Source: Oscillospiraceae bacterium (GTDB lineage: Bacteria; Bacillota; Clostridia; Oscillospirales; Oscillospiraceae). Taken from it: a stretch of DNA of 64,000 bases. Numbering within the stretch: position 1 is the stretch's first letter; every line of letters begins with the position of its first letter. Shown piece by piece: positions 37,955 to 47,339 of the stretch. The notes below the pieces were generated by a model. The model saw only the letters and a list, made by a program, of their open reading frames with translations, was not told where the DNA came from and made no database searches. The position numbers and the translations under genes are program-made. The stretch is taken from NCBI GenBank assembly GCA_022792945.1, contig JAAWBZ010000077.1:1-64000 (forward strand), given 5' to 3'.

Positions 37955-39319
37955 TTAATTGCCAAAGAAGAAGCTGAAGGGATTCCGCGAAGCGCCGTCC
38001 TGCCGGGGCGTCTCCTGGGGAGCCTCCGCAGGCGCGTCGTCCTGCGGCGCCTCCGGCGCGGTCCCCGCTTCCTCGGGAACCTTCTCGTCCAGCACCGCAT
38101 CCAGCTCCAAGGTCTGGCCGGCACGGTAGATGCTGATGGTCACGCTTTCCCCTGCCCTGTGCTGCTTCAGCGCGCCGGCCAGCTCGGAATAGGTGGTGAC
38201 CTCCGTGCCGCTCAGACCGGTGATAATGTCGCCGGTCTGCACGCCGGCCTTGTCTGCGCAGCTGCCCTCGGTGACGCTGTCCACCAGACAGCCCATGGGC
38301 AGGCCGTAGTAGGAGGCGGTGTTGGCGTCCAAGTCCTTGAGGGTCACGCCCAGGTACGCCTGCCCGGTGACATAGCCGTATGCCTGGAGATCCCGGACGA
38401 TGGCCATGACGTCGTCGATGGGGATGGCGAAGCCGATGCCCTCGATGATGGTGCCGGAGGAAGTCTGACCGGAGTACTTGGCGGTGGTGATGCCGACGAC
38501 GTTGCCGTTCATGTCAAAGAGCGGGCCTCCGGAGTTGCCGGAGTTGATGGCCGCGTCGGTCTGGAGCATGTTGATGGGCGTGCCGTCGGTGTTGATGGCG
38601 CGGTCCAGGGCGCTGACATAGCCCACGGTCATGGTGAAGGTCAGCTGGCCCAGGGGATTGCCGATGGCGGCCACCCGGTCGCCCACCGCCACGGAGTCGG
38701 AGCTTCCGATGGCCACCGGCTTGAGCCCTGCGGCGTCCACCTTCAGAAGCGCCACATCGTTGCTGGCGTCGCTGCCCACCACCTCCGCGTCGTAGCTGGT
38801 GCCGTCATACAGGGCGATCTTCACAGAGCTGGCTCCGGAGATCACATGGTGGTTCGTGACGACGTAGCCGTCCTCCGAGATGATGAAGCCGGAGCCGGAC
38901 GCGGCAAAGGGCGTCTCCTGCCCGAAGATGTTGGTGGTGGTGCCCGAGGTCGTGACGCCCACCACGGAATCGACGTACATGTTGTAGACTTCCTTGGGCG
39001 TCATATTCTTGTCGCCGGTGTTGGTGTGCACCACACTGTTCAAAATCACGTTGGGCTCCTCCGGCGGCTGCTCAGGCGTCTGCACCTCCGAGGCCGCGGG
39101 GGCCTGTGTGTGGATAAAGTAGGCCGTCAGCGCGCCGCCGCCCACGCCGCCCAGCAGCGCGCAGGAGAGGGCCAGGGCCGTCACCTTCAGCGCGGTGTGC
39201 CGCTTTTTTGGCTTCTTGCCGTCGTCCTGCGACGCAGGCGGGGACGGTACCTGGAAATTGTTCTGTTCCGGCTCCGCCGGCTCAAAGCTGTAGGGGATAT
39301 ATTCATGATCTTCGTACAT
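37955..39319 (-). CDS. HtrA/DegP-like membrane-anchored S1C serine protease with PDZ domain
   Basis: GSGFIISEDGYVVTNHHVI, NDVALLKVDA, QTDAAINSGNSGGPLFDMNGNVVGI. Confidence 0.95.
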   Translation of the reverse strand: MYEDHEYIPYSFEPAEPEQNNFQVPSPPASQDDGKKPKKRHTALKVTALALSCALLGGVGGGALTAYFIHTQAPAASEVQTPEQPPEEPNVILNSVVHTNTGDKNMTPKEVYNMYVDSVVGVTTSGTTTNIFGQETPFAASGSGFIISEDGYVVTNHHVISGASSVKIALYDGTSYDAEVVGSDASNDVALLKVDAAGLKPVAIGSSDSVAVGDRVAAIGNPLGQLTFTMTVGYVSALDRAINTDGTPINMLQTDAAINSGNSGGPLFDMNGNVVGITTAKYSGQTSSGTIIEGIGFAIPIDDVMAIVRDLQAYGYVTGQAYLGVTLKDLDANTASYYGLPMGCLVDSVTEGSCADKAGVQTGDIITGLSGTEVTTYSELAGALKQHRAGESVTISIYRAGQTLELDAVLDEKVPEEAGTAPEAPQDDAPAEAPQETPRQDGASRNPFSFFFGN

Positions 39320-39487
39320 CGCTTGCCACTCCTTCGCAAACCTTGCTTTGTTCTTATGATGCCATCATAATCTGGAATTATGACGAAAGTATGACCAGTT
39401 CCGGAAAAATTTTTGAACTATTTTTCCCGAATTTATGAACGCACCGCGTAAACAGGGAGGACCGCCGCCGGTGGTCCTCCCGTTCGT

Positions 39488-40996
39488 TCATTTTTCCAGT
39501 TCCGGCAGCGCCGCCTCATACTTGGAATCCAGGGCGTTCTGCTCCGGCGCCTCCTTCTTGTACCGGGAGACCAGCTCAGCGGACTTGGCGATGGGCCGGA
39601 TGGTGCCGGCGCCGCCCACGCAGCCGCCGGGACAGCCCATGCCCTCCAGCAGATACCCGTTGTACTTCCCCGCCCGGGCCAGGGTCAGCAGCTTCCGGCA
39701 GTCCCGCAGGCCCTCGGCGTGGGCCACGGGGATCTCGCGGCCCGGCTCCCAGCGGCGGATCACGTCGGCCACCGCCGCGGCCACGCCCCCCGCCACTGCA
39801 AAGCCCCGGCCCGCGCCGGTGCCCTCCATCAGCGGGTCGTCGTCCTCCAGCTCCTCGAAGTGGATGTCCTTGGCCTCGAACATCCCCTGTAATTCCTCAA
39901 AGGTCAGCACAAAGTCCACGTCGCTGCGGATGTTGGCCCGGCTGGCCTCCAGCTTCTTGGCCGCGCAGGGGCCGATGAACACGATCTTGCTGCCGGGGTA
40001 CTTCTTCTTCTCCAGCCGCGCCGTCAGCACCATGGGCGTCAGGGCCATGGAGATGCAGTGGGCGTACTCAGGATAGAGCTTGGTGGCCATATCGTACCAC
40101 GCCGGGCAGCAGGAGGTAGCCATGAAGGGCTGCTCTGCCGGGACCTTCTCCAGGAAGTCCTTGGCCTCCTCAATGGTGCACAGGTCCGCGCCCACCGCCA
40201 CCTCGGTCACATGGTGGAAGCCCAGCCTCTTCATCCCCGCCGTCAGCTTCTCCGGCGTGGAATACGGCCCGAACTGGCCCACAAAGGCCGGGGCCACCAA
40301 GGCAATCACCGGGTCGCCGCGCTTGATGGCGTGGATCAGCTGGAAGATTTGCCCCTTGTCCACGATGGCCCCGAAGGGGCAGTTGACCAGGCACATGCCG
40401 CAGGAGACGCACTTGTCGTAGTTGATCCTGGCCCGGCCGTACTCGTCGGACTCGATGGCGTCCATGCCGCAGGCCTGCACACAGGGCCGCTCCAGCTTGA
40501 CAATGGCGTTGTAGGGACAGGCGGCGGCGCACTTGCCGCACTTGATGCACTTGTTCTGGTCGATCTCCGACTTGCCCCGGTGGAAGCGGATGGCGTCCTT
40601 GGGACAGGCCAGGTGGCAGTTCTGCGCCAGACAGCTCTGGCAGTACTCACTCACCCGGTACTGCTTGGTGGGGCAGGCGTTGCAGGCGTAGTTGATGATG
40701 TTGATGAGGGGCGGATCGTAGTATTTTTCAGCGATGGCGCTCTCCTCCACGCCGTCGGAGAGCATGCTGTGCTCCTGCACCGGCCGGAGCGGCAGGCCCA
40801 TGGCCAGCCGGACGCGCTCGCCGGCGATGGCGCGCTCGAGGAAGATGGATTCCCGGTGGGCCGCCACCTCCCCAGGGGCGATCACGTAGGGCAGCTTCTC
40901 TATCCGCGCATAGTCGCCGCCCTCATAAGCCAGACGCGCCACCTCAGTGAATACTTTTTTCCGAATCTGGGTCACGGTTGAAGGAACTCCCCGCAT
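39488..40996 (-). CDS. [FeFe]-hydrogenase-like protein with N-terminal 4Fe-4S domains (probable group B)
   Basis: CIKCGKCAAACPYNAI; H-cluster-like TSCCPAW, GPCAAKKLEA, EGMGCPGGCVGGAGT. Confidence 0.88.
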   Translation of the reverse strand: MRGVPSTVTQIRKKVFTEVARLAYEGGDYARIEKLPYVIAPGEVAAHRESIFLERAIAGERVRLAMGLPLRPVQEHSMLSDGVEESAIAEKYYDPPLINIINYACNACPTKQYRVSEYCQSCLAQNCHLACPKDAIRFHRGKSEIDQNKCIKCGKCAAACPYNAIVKLERPCVQACGMDAIESDEYGRARINYDKCVSCGMCLVNCPFGAIVDKGQIFQLIHAIKRGDPVIALVAPAFVGQFGPYSTPEKLTAGMKRLGFHHVTEVAVGADLCTIEEAKDFLEKVPAEQPFMATSCCPAWYDMATKLYPEYAHCISMALTPMVLTARLEKKKYPGSKIVFIGPCAAKKLEASRANIRSDVDFVLTFEELQGMFEAKDIHFEELEDDDPLMEGTGAGRGFAVAGGVAAAVADVIRRWEPGREIPVAHAEGLRDCRKLLTLARAGKYNGYLLEGMGCPGGCVGGAGTIRPIAKSAELVSRYKKEAPEQNALDSKYEAALPELEK

Positions 40997-41124
40997 GACA
41001 CCCTTCCTTTCTTTTGCCGAGGCGGCGCAGCGCCGCCGTTTCCGTCTACGGTGTCATTTTACGATGTTCCCGCGCCGTTGTCAATAACCAACACCGCCTG
41101 GCGCGGGCCAGGCGGTGTGAAAGG

Positions 41125-42642
41125 TCATTTCATGATCGGGATCAGCAGCATCCCCGCGGGCCTTGCGCTCTCGTCGCCAAGGCCGTTGGCGGCGCAGATG
41201 GCCTCAATGGTGGTCCGGCAGCGCTTGGCCAGGCTCCAGAGGCTCTCGTCGGCGTCGGCCGGCCGCAGAATCACCGAGGGACGGTCCGCGCTGGACAGGC
41301 GCTCGTCGCCCAGCGTTCCGCCGCAGAGGGTCTCCAGCCCCTGCCGGGTCATGGTATCCAGCGTGAAGACCACCGTACAGCGAATCTCCAGCCCATCCCC
41401 CGAGGGCACGGCGAAGGCCTCGCCGGAGAGCCGCGCCGTCGGGCGGCAGAAGCAGGTCTCGGCGATCTCCGTCCGGCAGGCGGACTCCATCCGAGCCGTG
41501 ACGCCCTGAACCTCGTCGTTCTCGTCGAGATAGAGAACGCTGGCGGTCATGGGCAGCGTGACGATCACCTGCTCCCCCTCCTGCCGGACCGCCGGGTCGT
41601 CCAGATAGACCTGGACATCCAGGATCGACTTCACCGGGGCCTGGACGGCGGTACGTACCGTCTCGGTGAAATTCTGGCGGTCCAGCCGGCCCGAAGCCTC
41701 CAGCCGCTTCCACTGAGGCGTGAAATCGTGGTAGAGGCTGTAGGCGTCCTCCAAAACCTCCAGGCTGTCCCGGCCGATGACCGTGCACTGGGCCAGCAGC
41801 TGGAGGTTAATCAGCAGACGCCTGCCCTGCCCGTTGGCGTCCTCAACGCTCAGGTCCGTCAGGGCGATGGCGGTTTCCAGCTCCTCGTCGTCGTCGTACT
41901 CCTGCTCCATTTCCACATACTGGGAGAACGGCAGCTGGCACGTCCAGGATACCAGCTCGTCGTCCTCGGTGAGGTAGAGCAGCTTGAGGAGCACGTTCCC
42001 CTTGAACACCGCCTTGCTGCCCACCATTTTGGCGTCCACCACCTCCAGGGAGGCCAGGTATTTGCACAGCTCCTTCATGGGCGCGCGCCCCGCGGGCAGC
42101 TCGGCCTCCTCGGTCATGGTGAAGCCCTTTTCCGCCGTCTCCCGGGCGCGGATCACCGGGTACTCGCTGGCGCGTACCTGGAGGTCGGCGTCCTCCGAGG
42201 GGACGTAGCTGCAAAGCTCCTGGGTGGCAGGCTCGTAGCCGGTGACGGTGCCGCAGAGGTTCACACGCACCATGACCTTCCGGGAGTTCATGATCCGCGC
42301 GTCCACGCTGCGGACGCGGCAGTCCGCGCAGACCCGGGTGTTCTCCGACAGCAGATCGCCCTCCAGCTTGATGGTGAAGGGGATGTAGACGTGCAGCGAC
42401 CTCGGCGGCGTGCCGTCCTCCGGCGCGTAGAGCACCCCGGCGTGGATGCCCCCGGAGACGCTGACGCCGCCGCTGCGGTAGTCCTTCCCCCGCAGGACCA
42501 CCGAGCCGTAGGCGTCCAGAATGCGCTCGGCATCCGGGAAGCTGTCCGGCACGATGGTCTCCGCCGTCTCCTCCTGGGAGATGGGGGCGCAGAGGACCTC
42601 CCGCAGAAAGCCGGCGGGCTTGGTTTCAAATAAAAGCTCCAT
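41125..42642 (-). CDS. SPOCS/DUF3794 protein with C-terminal LysM domain
   Basis: Repeated DUF3794-like modules; C-terminal DESLWSLAKRCRTTIEAICAANGL LysM-like. Confidence 0.82.
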   Translation of the reverse strand: MELLFETKPAGFLREVLCAPISQEETAETIVPDSFPDAERILDAYGSVVLRGKDYRSGGVSVSGGIHAGVLYAPEDGTPPRSLHVYIPFTIKLEGDLLSENTRVCADCRVRSVDARIMNSRKVMVRVNLCGTVTGYEPATQELCSYVPSEDADLQVRASEYPVIRARETAEKGFTMTEEAELPAGRAPMKELCKYLASLEVVDAKMVGSKAVFKGNVLLKLLYLTEDDELVSWTCQLPFSQYVEMEQEYDDDEELETAIALTDLSVEDANGQGRRLLINLQLLAQCTVIGRDSLEVLEDAYSLYHDFTPQWKRLEASGRLDRQNFTETVRTAVQAPVKSILDVQVYLDDPAVRQEGEQVIVTLPMTASVLYLDENDEVQGVTARMESACRTEIAETCFCRPTARLSGEAFAVPSGDGLEIRCTVVFTLDTMTRQGLETLCGGTLGDERLSSADRPSVILRPADADESLWSLAKRCRTTIEAICAANGLGDESARPAGMLLIPIMK

Positions 42643-42731
42643 TGCTCTCACTCCTCGCATATTCTTGCGGTTCCGGCACGCGCCGGCGCTTCGCTATGCC
42701 AATATATACGCGGGGTGGGACAACTTTATGC

Positions 42732-42884
42732 CTAATCCGATTGCTGGCTGATGAGCCACCCCAGGGCAATGAGCACCACTGCCAGCAGCACCGTCCAGAA
42801 GCTCCTGGGAATCAGCATGGACAGCAGCAGCCCCGCCCCCAGGGCCATGAGAATGTTGCCGATGGTCTTGGTTCGCCTGCACAT
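42732..42884 (-). CDS. Small membrane protein (50 aa, absent from the ORF track)
   Basis: MCRRTKTIGNILMALGAGLLLSMLIPRSFWTVLLAVVLIALGWLISQQSD*; two TM-like stretches, GGAGGCGG upstream. Confidence 0.7.
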   Translation of the reverse strand: MCRRTKTIGNILMALGAGLLLSMLIPRSFWTVLLAVVLIALGWLISQQSD

Positions 42885-42931
42885 AAAACCGCCTCCTGCG
42901 TACAGTATACGCAGAAGGCGGCGAAAATGAC

Positions 42932-43564
42932 CTATGAAAGCCGCTCGGACCGGATGATCCAGGCCGCCCCGACACCGATCTCAATGCGCGCCGGACCGCC
43001 CGCAGTCTCGTTGCTCACCGTCAGGCTGTCGCCCCGGCGCACCACCGGCGCGTCCAGGGGGTACTTGGCCCCGGTGATCCGCACGTTTTGCAGCGTCCGG
43101 TCTGCCGGCACGATGGAAAAATAGCGGAAGCCCCCATGGGGGATCTCGATCCTGCCGCCGTCGGTGTAGAAAATTTCATTCCATGGATCCAGCACCGACA
43201 CCGCGACGCCCTCGCGCCACGCCGTCTCCAGCAGCAGGAGGTTGGAGAGGTGATGGTCCTGCCGTCCGCCGGTGCAGGCCGTCAGCACCATGCGGCGATA
43301 CCCCCGGTCCCTGGCGCACTCGTAGGCCGCCTGGAGATCCGTCAGGTCCTTCTCCGCCGGCAGCAGCACCGCCTCGGCCCCCGCCGGGGGCGTCCCGCCG
43401 GAGTCGCCGTCGCCGATGTACACGTCCGGTACAAAGCCTGCCGCCCGGGCGCACAGTACGCCGCCGTCGGCGCAGAACACCCGGGCCTTTCCCCGCAGCG
43501 GCTCCAGAAAGCCCCAGAACGCGCAGGGAATGGAACCGAAAATCAGCGCTATTTCCTCTCCCAC
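42932..43564 (-). CDS. thiN: Thiamine diphosphokinase
   Basis: CADGGVLCAR, PDVYIGDGDS, EKDLTDLQAAYECA, GGRQDHHLSNL. Confidence 0.93.
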   Translation of the reverse strand: MGEEIALIFGSIPCAFWGFLEPLRGKARVFCADGGVLCARAAGFVPDVYIGDGDSGGTPPAGAEAVLLPAEKDLTDLQAAYECARDRGYRRMVLTACTGGRQDHHLSNLLLLETAWREGVAVSVLDPWNEIFYTDGGRIEIPHGGFRYFSIVPADRTLQNVRITGAKYPLDAPVVRRGDSLTVSNETAGGPARIEIGVGAAWIIRSERLS

Positions 43565-44424
43565 AGCTTGATCTCCTTTGCCTTTTCATAGAGGCGGGCG
43601 TAGCTCTCGTGCCGCGTCGGCTCCAGCTTACCCGCCGCCAGCGCCGCCAGCACGCGGCAGCCCGGCTCCTGGAGATGGGCGCAGTCGTTGAACTGGCACT
43701 GGCCTAAGTACGGCGCGAAATCCGGGAAAGCGTATTGCAGCTCCTCCTTCACCACCAGCTCCATCTGCTCCGTATCGAAGGAGGAAAAGCCCGGCGTGTC
43801 GGCCACATATGTCTCCTCCATGCGGTACAGCTCCACATGACGGGTGGTATGCCGCCCACGGCCCAGCTTCTCTGACACCTCCCCCACCCGGATGGCAAAG
43901 GAGGGGTCCAGACGGTTGAGGATACTGCTCTTGCCCACGCCGGAGTTACCGGTAAAAGCCACCATCTTCCCGCGGATGGCCTCCCGCAAGCCGTCCACGC
44001 CCTCGCCGGTCCTGGCGCTGGTCTGAAACACCGGGTAGCCGGCATGGCGGTAGATGTCCGCCAGCGGCGCGCCGTCCGCCACGTCGCATTTGTTGACGCA
44101 GAGGATCACCGGCACGCCCTGGCTCCCGGCGATGGCAGTAATGCGGTCGATGAGGAACGGCTCTGTCACCGGGATCACGCAGGAGGCCAGCACCACCAGC
44201 GCGTCCAGATTCGCCACCGCCGGGCGGATAAACTTATTTTTCCGGGGCAGAATCTCCGTCACCGTACCGTGCTTTCCGCTCCGTTCGATTTCCACCAGGT
44301 CGCCCACCAGCGGCGTCATCTGATCCTTCCGGAACTTCCCCCTGGCGCGGCACTCCACCGGCCCGTCTTCAGTCTCCACATAGTAGAAGCCGCTCAGGGC
44401 CTTGACGATCCGCCCCTGGGTCAT
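43549..44424 (-). CDS. rsgA: Ribosome small subunit-dependent GTPase A
   Basis: NKCDVAD, GNSGVGKSSILNRL, DTPGFSSFD, CAHLQEPGCRVLAAL. Confidence 0.96.
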   Translation of the reverse strand: MTQGRIVKALSGFYYVETEDGPVECRARGKFRKDQMTPLVGDLVEIERSGKHGTVTEILPRKNKFIRPAVANLDALVVLASCVIPVTEPFLIDRITAIAGSQGVPVILCVNKCDVADGAPLADIYRHAGYPVFQTSARTGEGVDGLREAIRGKMVAFTGNSGVGKSSILNRLDPSFAIRVGEVSEKLGRGRHTTRHVELYRMEETYVADTPGFSSFDTEQMELVVKEELQYAFPDFAPYLGQCQFNDCAHLQEPGCRVLAALAAGKLEPTRHESYARLYEKAKEIKLWERK

Positions 44425-46589
44425 GTGCCGGACCCGCTGGAGAAGTCCACCGTGTCGCTCCAGCTCAGAACGCCGTCGAAGAATACGCTCACCGGCTGCA
44501 TGCCGGTACCGCGGACCGTCACAGGCACCGTCCCCGGCGCGGTCTCCAGCTCTGTCGTGTCGCCCTGCTTCACGCCGGCCACGGTCACAGTCATGGTCAC
44601 AAAAGCGCGGTCCTGAGGCAGCGGGACCTGGATGATCTTCTCATGCTCCGCCGGCTCCGTCGGAACAGGCTCCTCCTCCGGCCCCTCAGACACCAGCAGA
44701 TTGACCACAGTCCCCTTCCGGACCTCGGTATCCTGGTCGATGCCCTGGAAAAAGACGGTGTCCTTGGGCAACTCGTTCTCCTGATAGCGGGGACTGCCCT
44801 CCAGACCGGCGGCCTCCAGCGCCGCCATGGCCTCGTCCAGGCTCACGCCCACCACCGGCGGCACCAGCGTCATCTCCTCCGGCCCGTCGCTGACGGTCAG
44901 CGTGACGGTCTGCCCGTCGCGCAGCGGCACGTCCGCCGCCGGGTCCGTGGAGATCACGCGGCCCTTTTCCACGTTTTCGTCGTTGACGGTCCTGATCTGC
45001 GGCACGAAGTTCAACTCCTGCAGGCGCTTTTCGGCACTCTCCTGGGTCTCGCCCACCAGCGGCGGCATCACGGTCTGCTCTGGCCCGTCGCTGACGGTCA
45101 GAATGACCACCTGTCCGTCGCTCAGCGGCATCCCCGCCGCCGGATCGGTAGCGATCACGCGGCCCTTTTCCACCGTCTCATCGTAGGCGTGGACCACCTG
45201 CACCTGGAAATTCATGCCCTTCAGCTGGCTCTCGGCGCTCTCCTGAGTGCCGCCCACCAGCGGCGGCATGACCGGCGGCTCGTCGGTCTCCGGCCCCAGG
45301 GAGATGCGCAGCGTGATCTCCGCCCCCGGCTTGGCCAGCGTGTTTTTCTCCGGGCTCTGCTCGATGATGAGGCCGTATTCCGCCGCGTCGTTCTCCCACT
45401 TGGGCGTCAGCTTCCAATCGGCGTAGGCCTCGTCGTCAGCCACATCCTCATAGCGCTTGCCCACCAGCTGAGGCACCTTGATCTCCTCGGTGCCGGAGAA
45501 CACGTCCTTGAGGAAGGAGTTGTAGAGGAACGCGAACACGCCGATCACCGCCAGGGCGATGCAGATGATGCCGGCGATGACGGCCACGCGGTTGCCCTTG
45601 GGCTTTTCCGGCGTCCGGTCCTGTGCGCGGCGATGCTCCGGCTGGCGGCGGCTCTGGTTCCGAAGGGCCGCCTGCTCCGCGGCGCTCTGCCGGGAGGCCC
45701 CGCGGCTCTCGCTGCCGCCCTGGGCGGCGCCCTGCGGCGCGGCGGAGAAATCAAAAACCACGTTGGGGTTCTTGCGGAACTCCTCCAGGTCGTAGAGCAT
45801 ATCGGTGGTGGACTCATACCGCGCTTCGATGGCCGCAGTCATGGCGTGCATGGTGATCTGCTCCAGCCCCCGGGGAATCCCGTCGGTCAGGGCCGAGGGC
45901 GGCGTGGGCGTGCCGTTGATGTGCTGGATGGCCACGGCCACCGGCGACTCCCCGTCGAAAGGAGGCCGCCCCGTGAGCATCTCGTACATCACCACGCCCA
46001 GAGAATAGAGGTCCGACCGCTTGTCCACCCGGCTGCCCCGGGCCTGCTCGGGGGAGATATAGTGCACCGAGCCCAGCGCCTCGCGGGTCAGGGTGCTTTG
46101 GGCCGAGGTGATCCGAGCGATGCCGAAGTCGGCCACCTTGACGCTCCCGTCCTTGAGGATCATGATATTGTGGGGCTTGATATCCCGGTGGATGATGCCG
46201 CGGCTGTGGGCGTGCTCCAGGGCCTTGGCGATCTGCGTGGCAAAGTGGAGCGTCTCGCGCCAGTTCAGCCGGCCCTTCTGCTCCATATACTGCTTGAGAG
46301 TGATGCCGTCGATCAGCTCCATGACGATATAGTCGGTGTCCCCGGAATGGGACACGTCGTACACGCTGACAATATTGGGGTGCGAGAGCATGGCCACGGC
46401 CTGGGATTCGGCATGGAAGCGGCGGCGGAACTCGGCGTCCTGGGAATACTCGTCCTTGAGGATCTTGATGGCGACCAGGCGGTTGAGCCGGTGGCAGCGC
46501 GCCTTGTAAACCACCGCCATGCCGCCGATCCCGATAACCTCCAGGATCTCGTACCGGTTATCCAGCATCCTTCCTATGTAGTTGTCCAT
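44421..46589 (-). CDS. Stk1/PrkC-type Ser/Thr kinase with four PASTA domains
   Basis: HRDIKPHNIMI, VADFGIAR, single TM, then repeated VPPLVG..AE..L modules. Confidence 0.97.
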   Translation of the reverse strand: MDNYIGRMLDNRYEILEVIGIGGMAVVYKARCHRLNRLVAIKILKDEYSQDAEFRRRFHAESQAVAMLSHPNIVSVYDVSHSGDTDYIVMELIDGITLKQYMEQKGRLNWRETLHFATQIAKALEHAHSRGIIHRDIKPHNIMILKDGSVKVADFGIARITSAQSTLTREALGSVHYISPEQARGSRVDKRSDLYSLGVVMYEMLTGRPPFDGESPVAVAIQHINGTPTPPSALTDGIPRGLEQITMHAMTAAIEARYESTTDMLYDLEEFRKNPNVVFDFSAAPQGAAQGGSESRGASRQSAAEQAALRNQSRRQPEHRRAQDRTPEKPKGNRVAVIAGIICIALAVIGVFAFLYNSFLKDVFSGTEEIKVPQLVGKRYEDVADDEAYADWKLTPKWENDAAEYGLIIEQSPEKNTLAKPGAEITLRISLGPETDEPPVMPPLVGGTQESAESQLKGMNFQVQVVHAYDETVEKGRVIATDPAAGMPLSDGQVVILTVSDGPEQTVMPPLVGETQESAEKRLQELNFVPQIRTVNDENVEKGRVISTDPAADVPLRDGQTVTLTVSDGPEEMTLVPPVVGVSLDEAMAALEAAGLEGSPRYQENELPKDTVFFQGIDQDTEVRKGTVVNLLVSEGPEEEPVPTEPAEHEKIIQVPLPQDRAFVTMTVTVAGVKQGDTTELETAPGTVPVTVRGTGMQPVSVFFDGVLSWSDTVDFSSGSGT

Positions 46590-46607
46590 AGATGCTTCCT
46601 CCTAACC

Positions 46608-47339
46608 TTACGCGGTGGCCAAAACGACCGTCACATTGTCCGGCGCGCCGCGGCTCTTGGCAATGTCCAGCAGCCGCTGGCAGCAGCCCTCCTTGTGCAC
46701 GCCGTGGACCACCTCAAAGAGGATCTCCTGGTCCGCCAGCACATTGGAGAGGCCGTCCGAGCATAAAAGCAGCGCGTCCCCCGGCCGCAGGCTCTGGCAG
46801 TAGATGTCGCAGAACACGCTGGCCTCGGTGCCCACCGCCCGGGTGATGAGATTTTTGCCGGGGTGGTACTTGGCCTGCTCCCGGGTGATCTCGCCCCGCT
46901 GGACCATCAGCTCCACCAGGGAGTGATCCACGGTCATGAAGCGGATGCCGTCCTTGTCGAAGATGTACGCCCGGCTGTCGCCCACATTGGCAATCAGCGC
47001 CAGCTCCGGCTGCGCCAGCGCCGCCACCAGGGTGGTGCCCATGCCCTCAAAGTCGCTGCTGACCTTGGACTGCTCAAACACCGCCGTGTTGGCCAGCTCC
47101 ACCGCATCGCGGAGCACCTGCTCCAGCTGTGCCTGGTTCATCTCGGTGCGGATCATCCGCTGGACCTCGCCCACGAACACCTCGGTGGCCAGGCGGCTGG
47201 CCACATTGCCGGATTTCGCGCCCCCCATGCCGTCGCACACCACCATCAGCGTGCGCTGACCGTCCAGCGGGACGATCTCATAGAAGTCCTGATTCTGTTT
47301 CCGGACATTTCCCAGATCGGTCAGTCCCCATGCGTCCAT
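46608..47339 (-). CDS. PP2C-type Ser/Thr phosphatase
   Basis: GLTDLGNVRKQNQD, VCDGMGGAKSGNVAS, GDSRAYIF, CSDGLSNVL. Confidence 0.95.
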   Translation of the reverse strand: MDAWGLTDLGNVRKQNQDFYEIVPLDGQRTLMVVCDGMGGAKSGNVASRLATEVFVGEVQRMIRTEMNQAQLEQVLRDAVELANTAVFEQSKVSSDFEGMGTTLVAALAQPELALIANVGDSRAYIFDKDGIRFMTVDHSLVELMVQRGEITREQAKYHPGKNLITRAVGTEASVFCDIYCQSLRPGDALLLCSDGLSNVLADQEILFEVVHGVHKEGCCQRLLDIAKSRGAPDNVTVVLATA

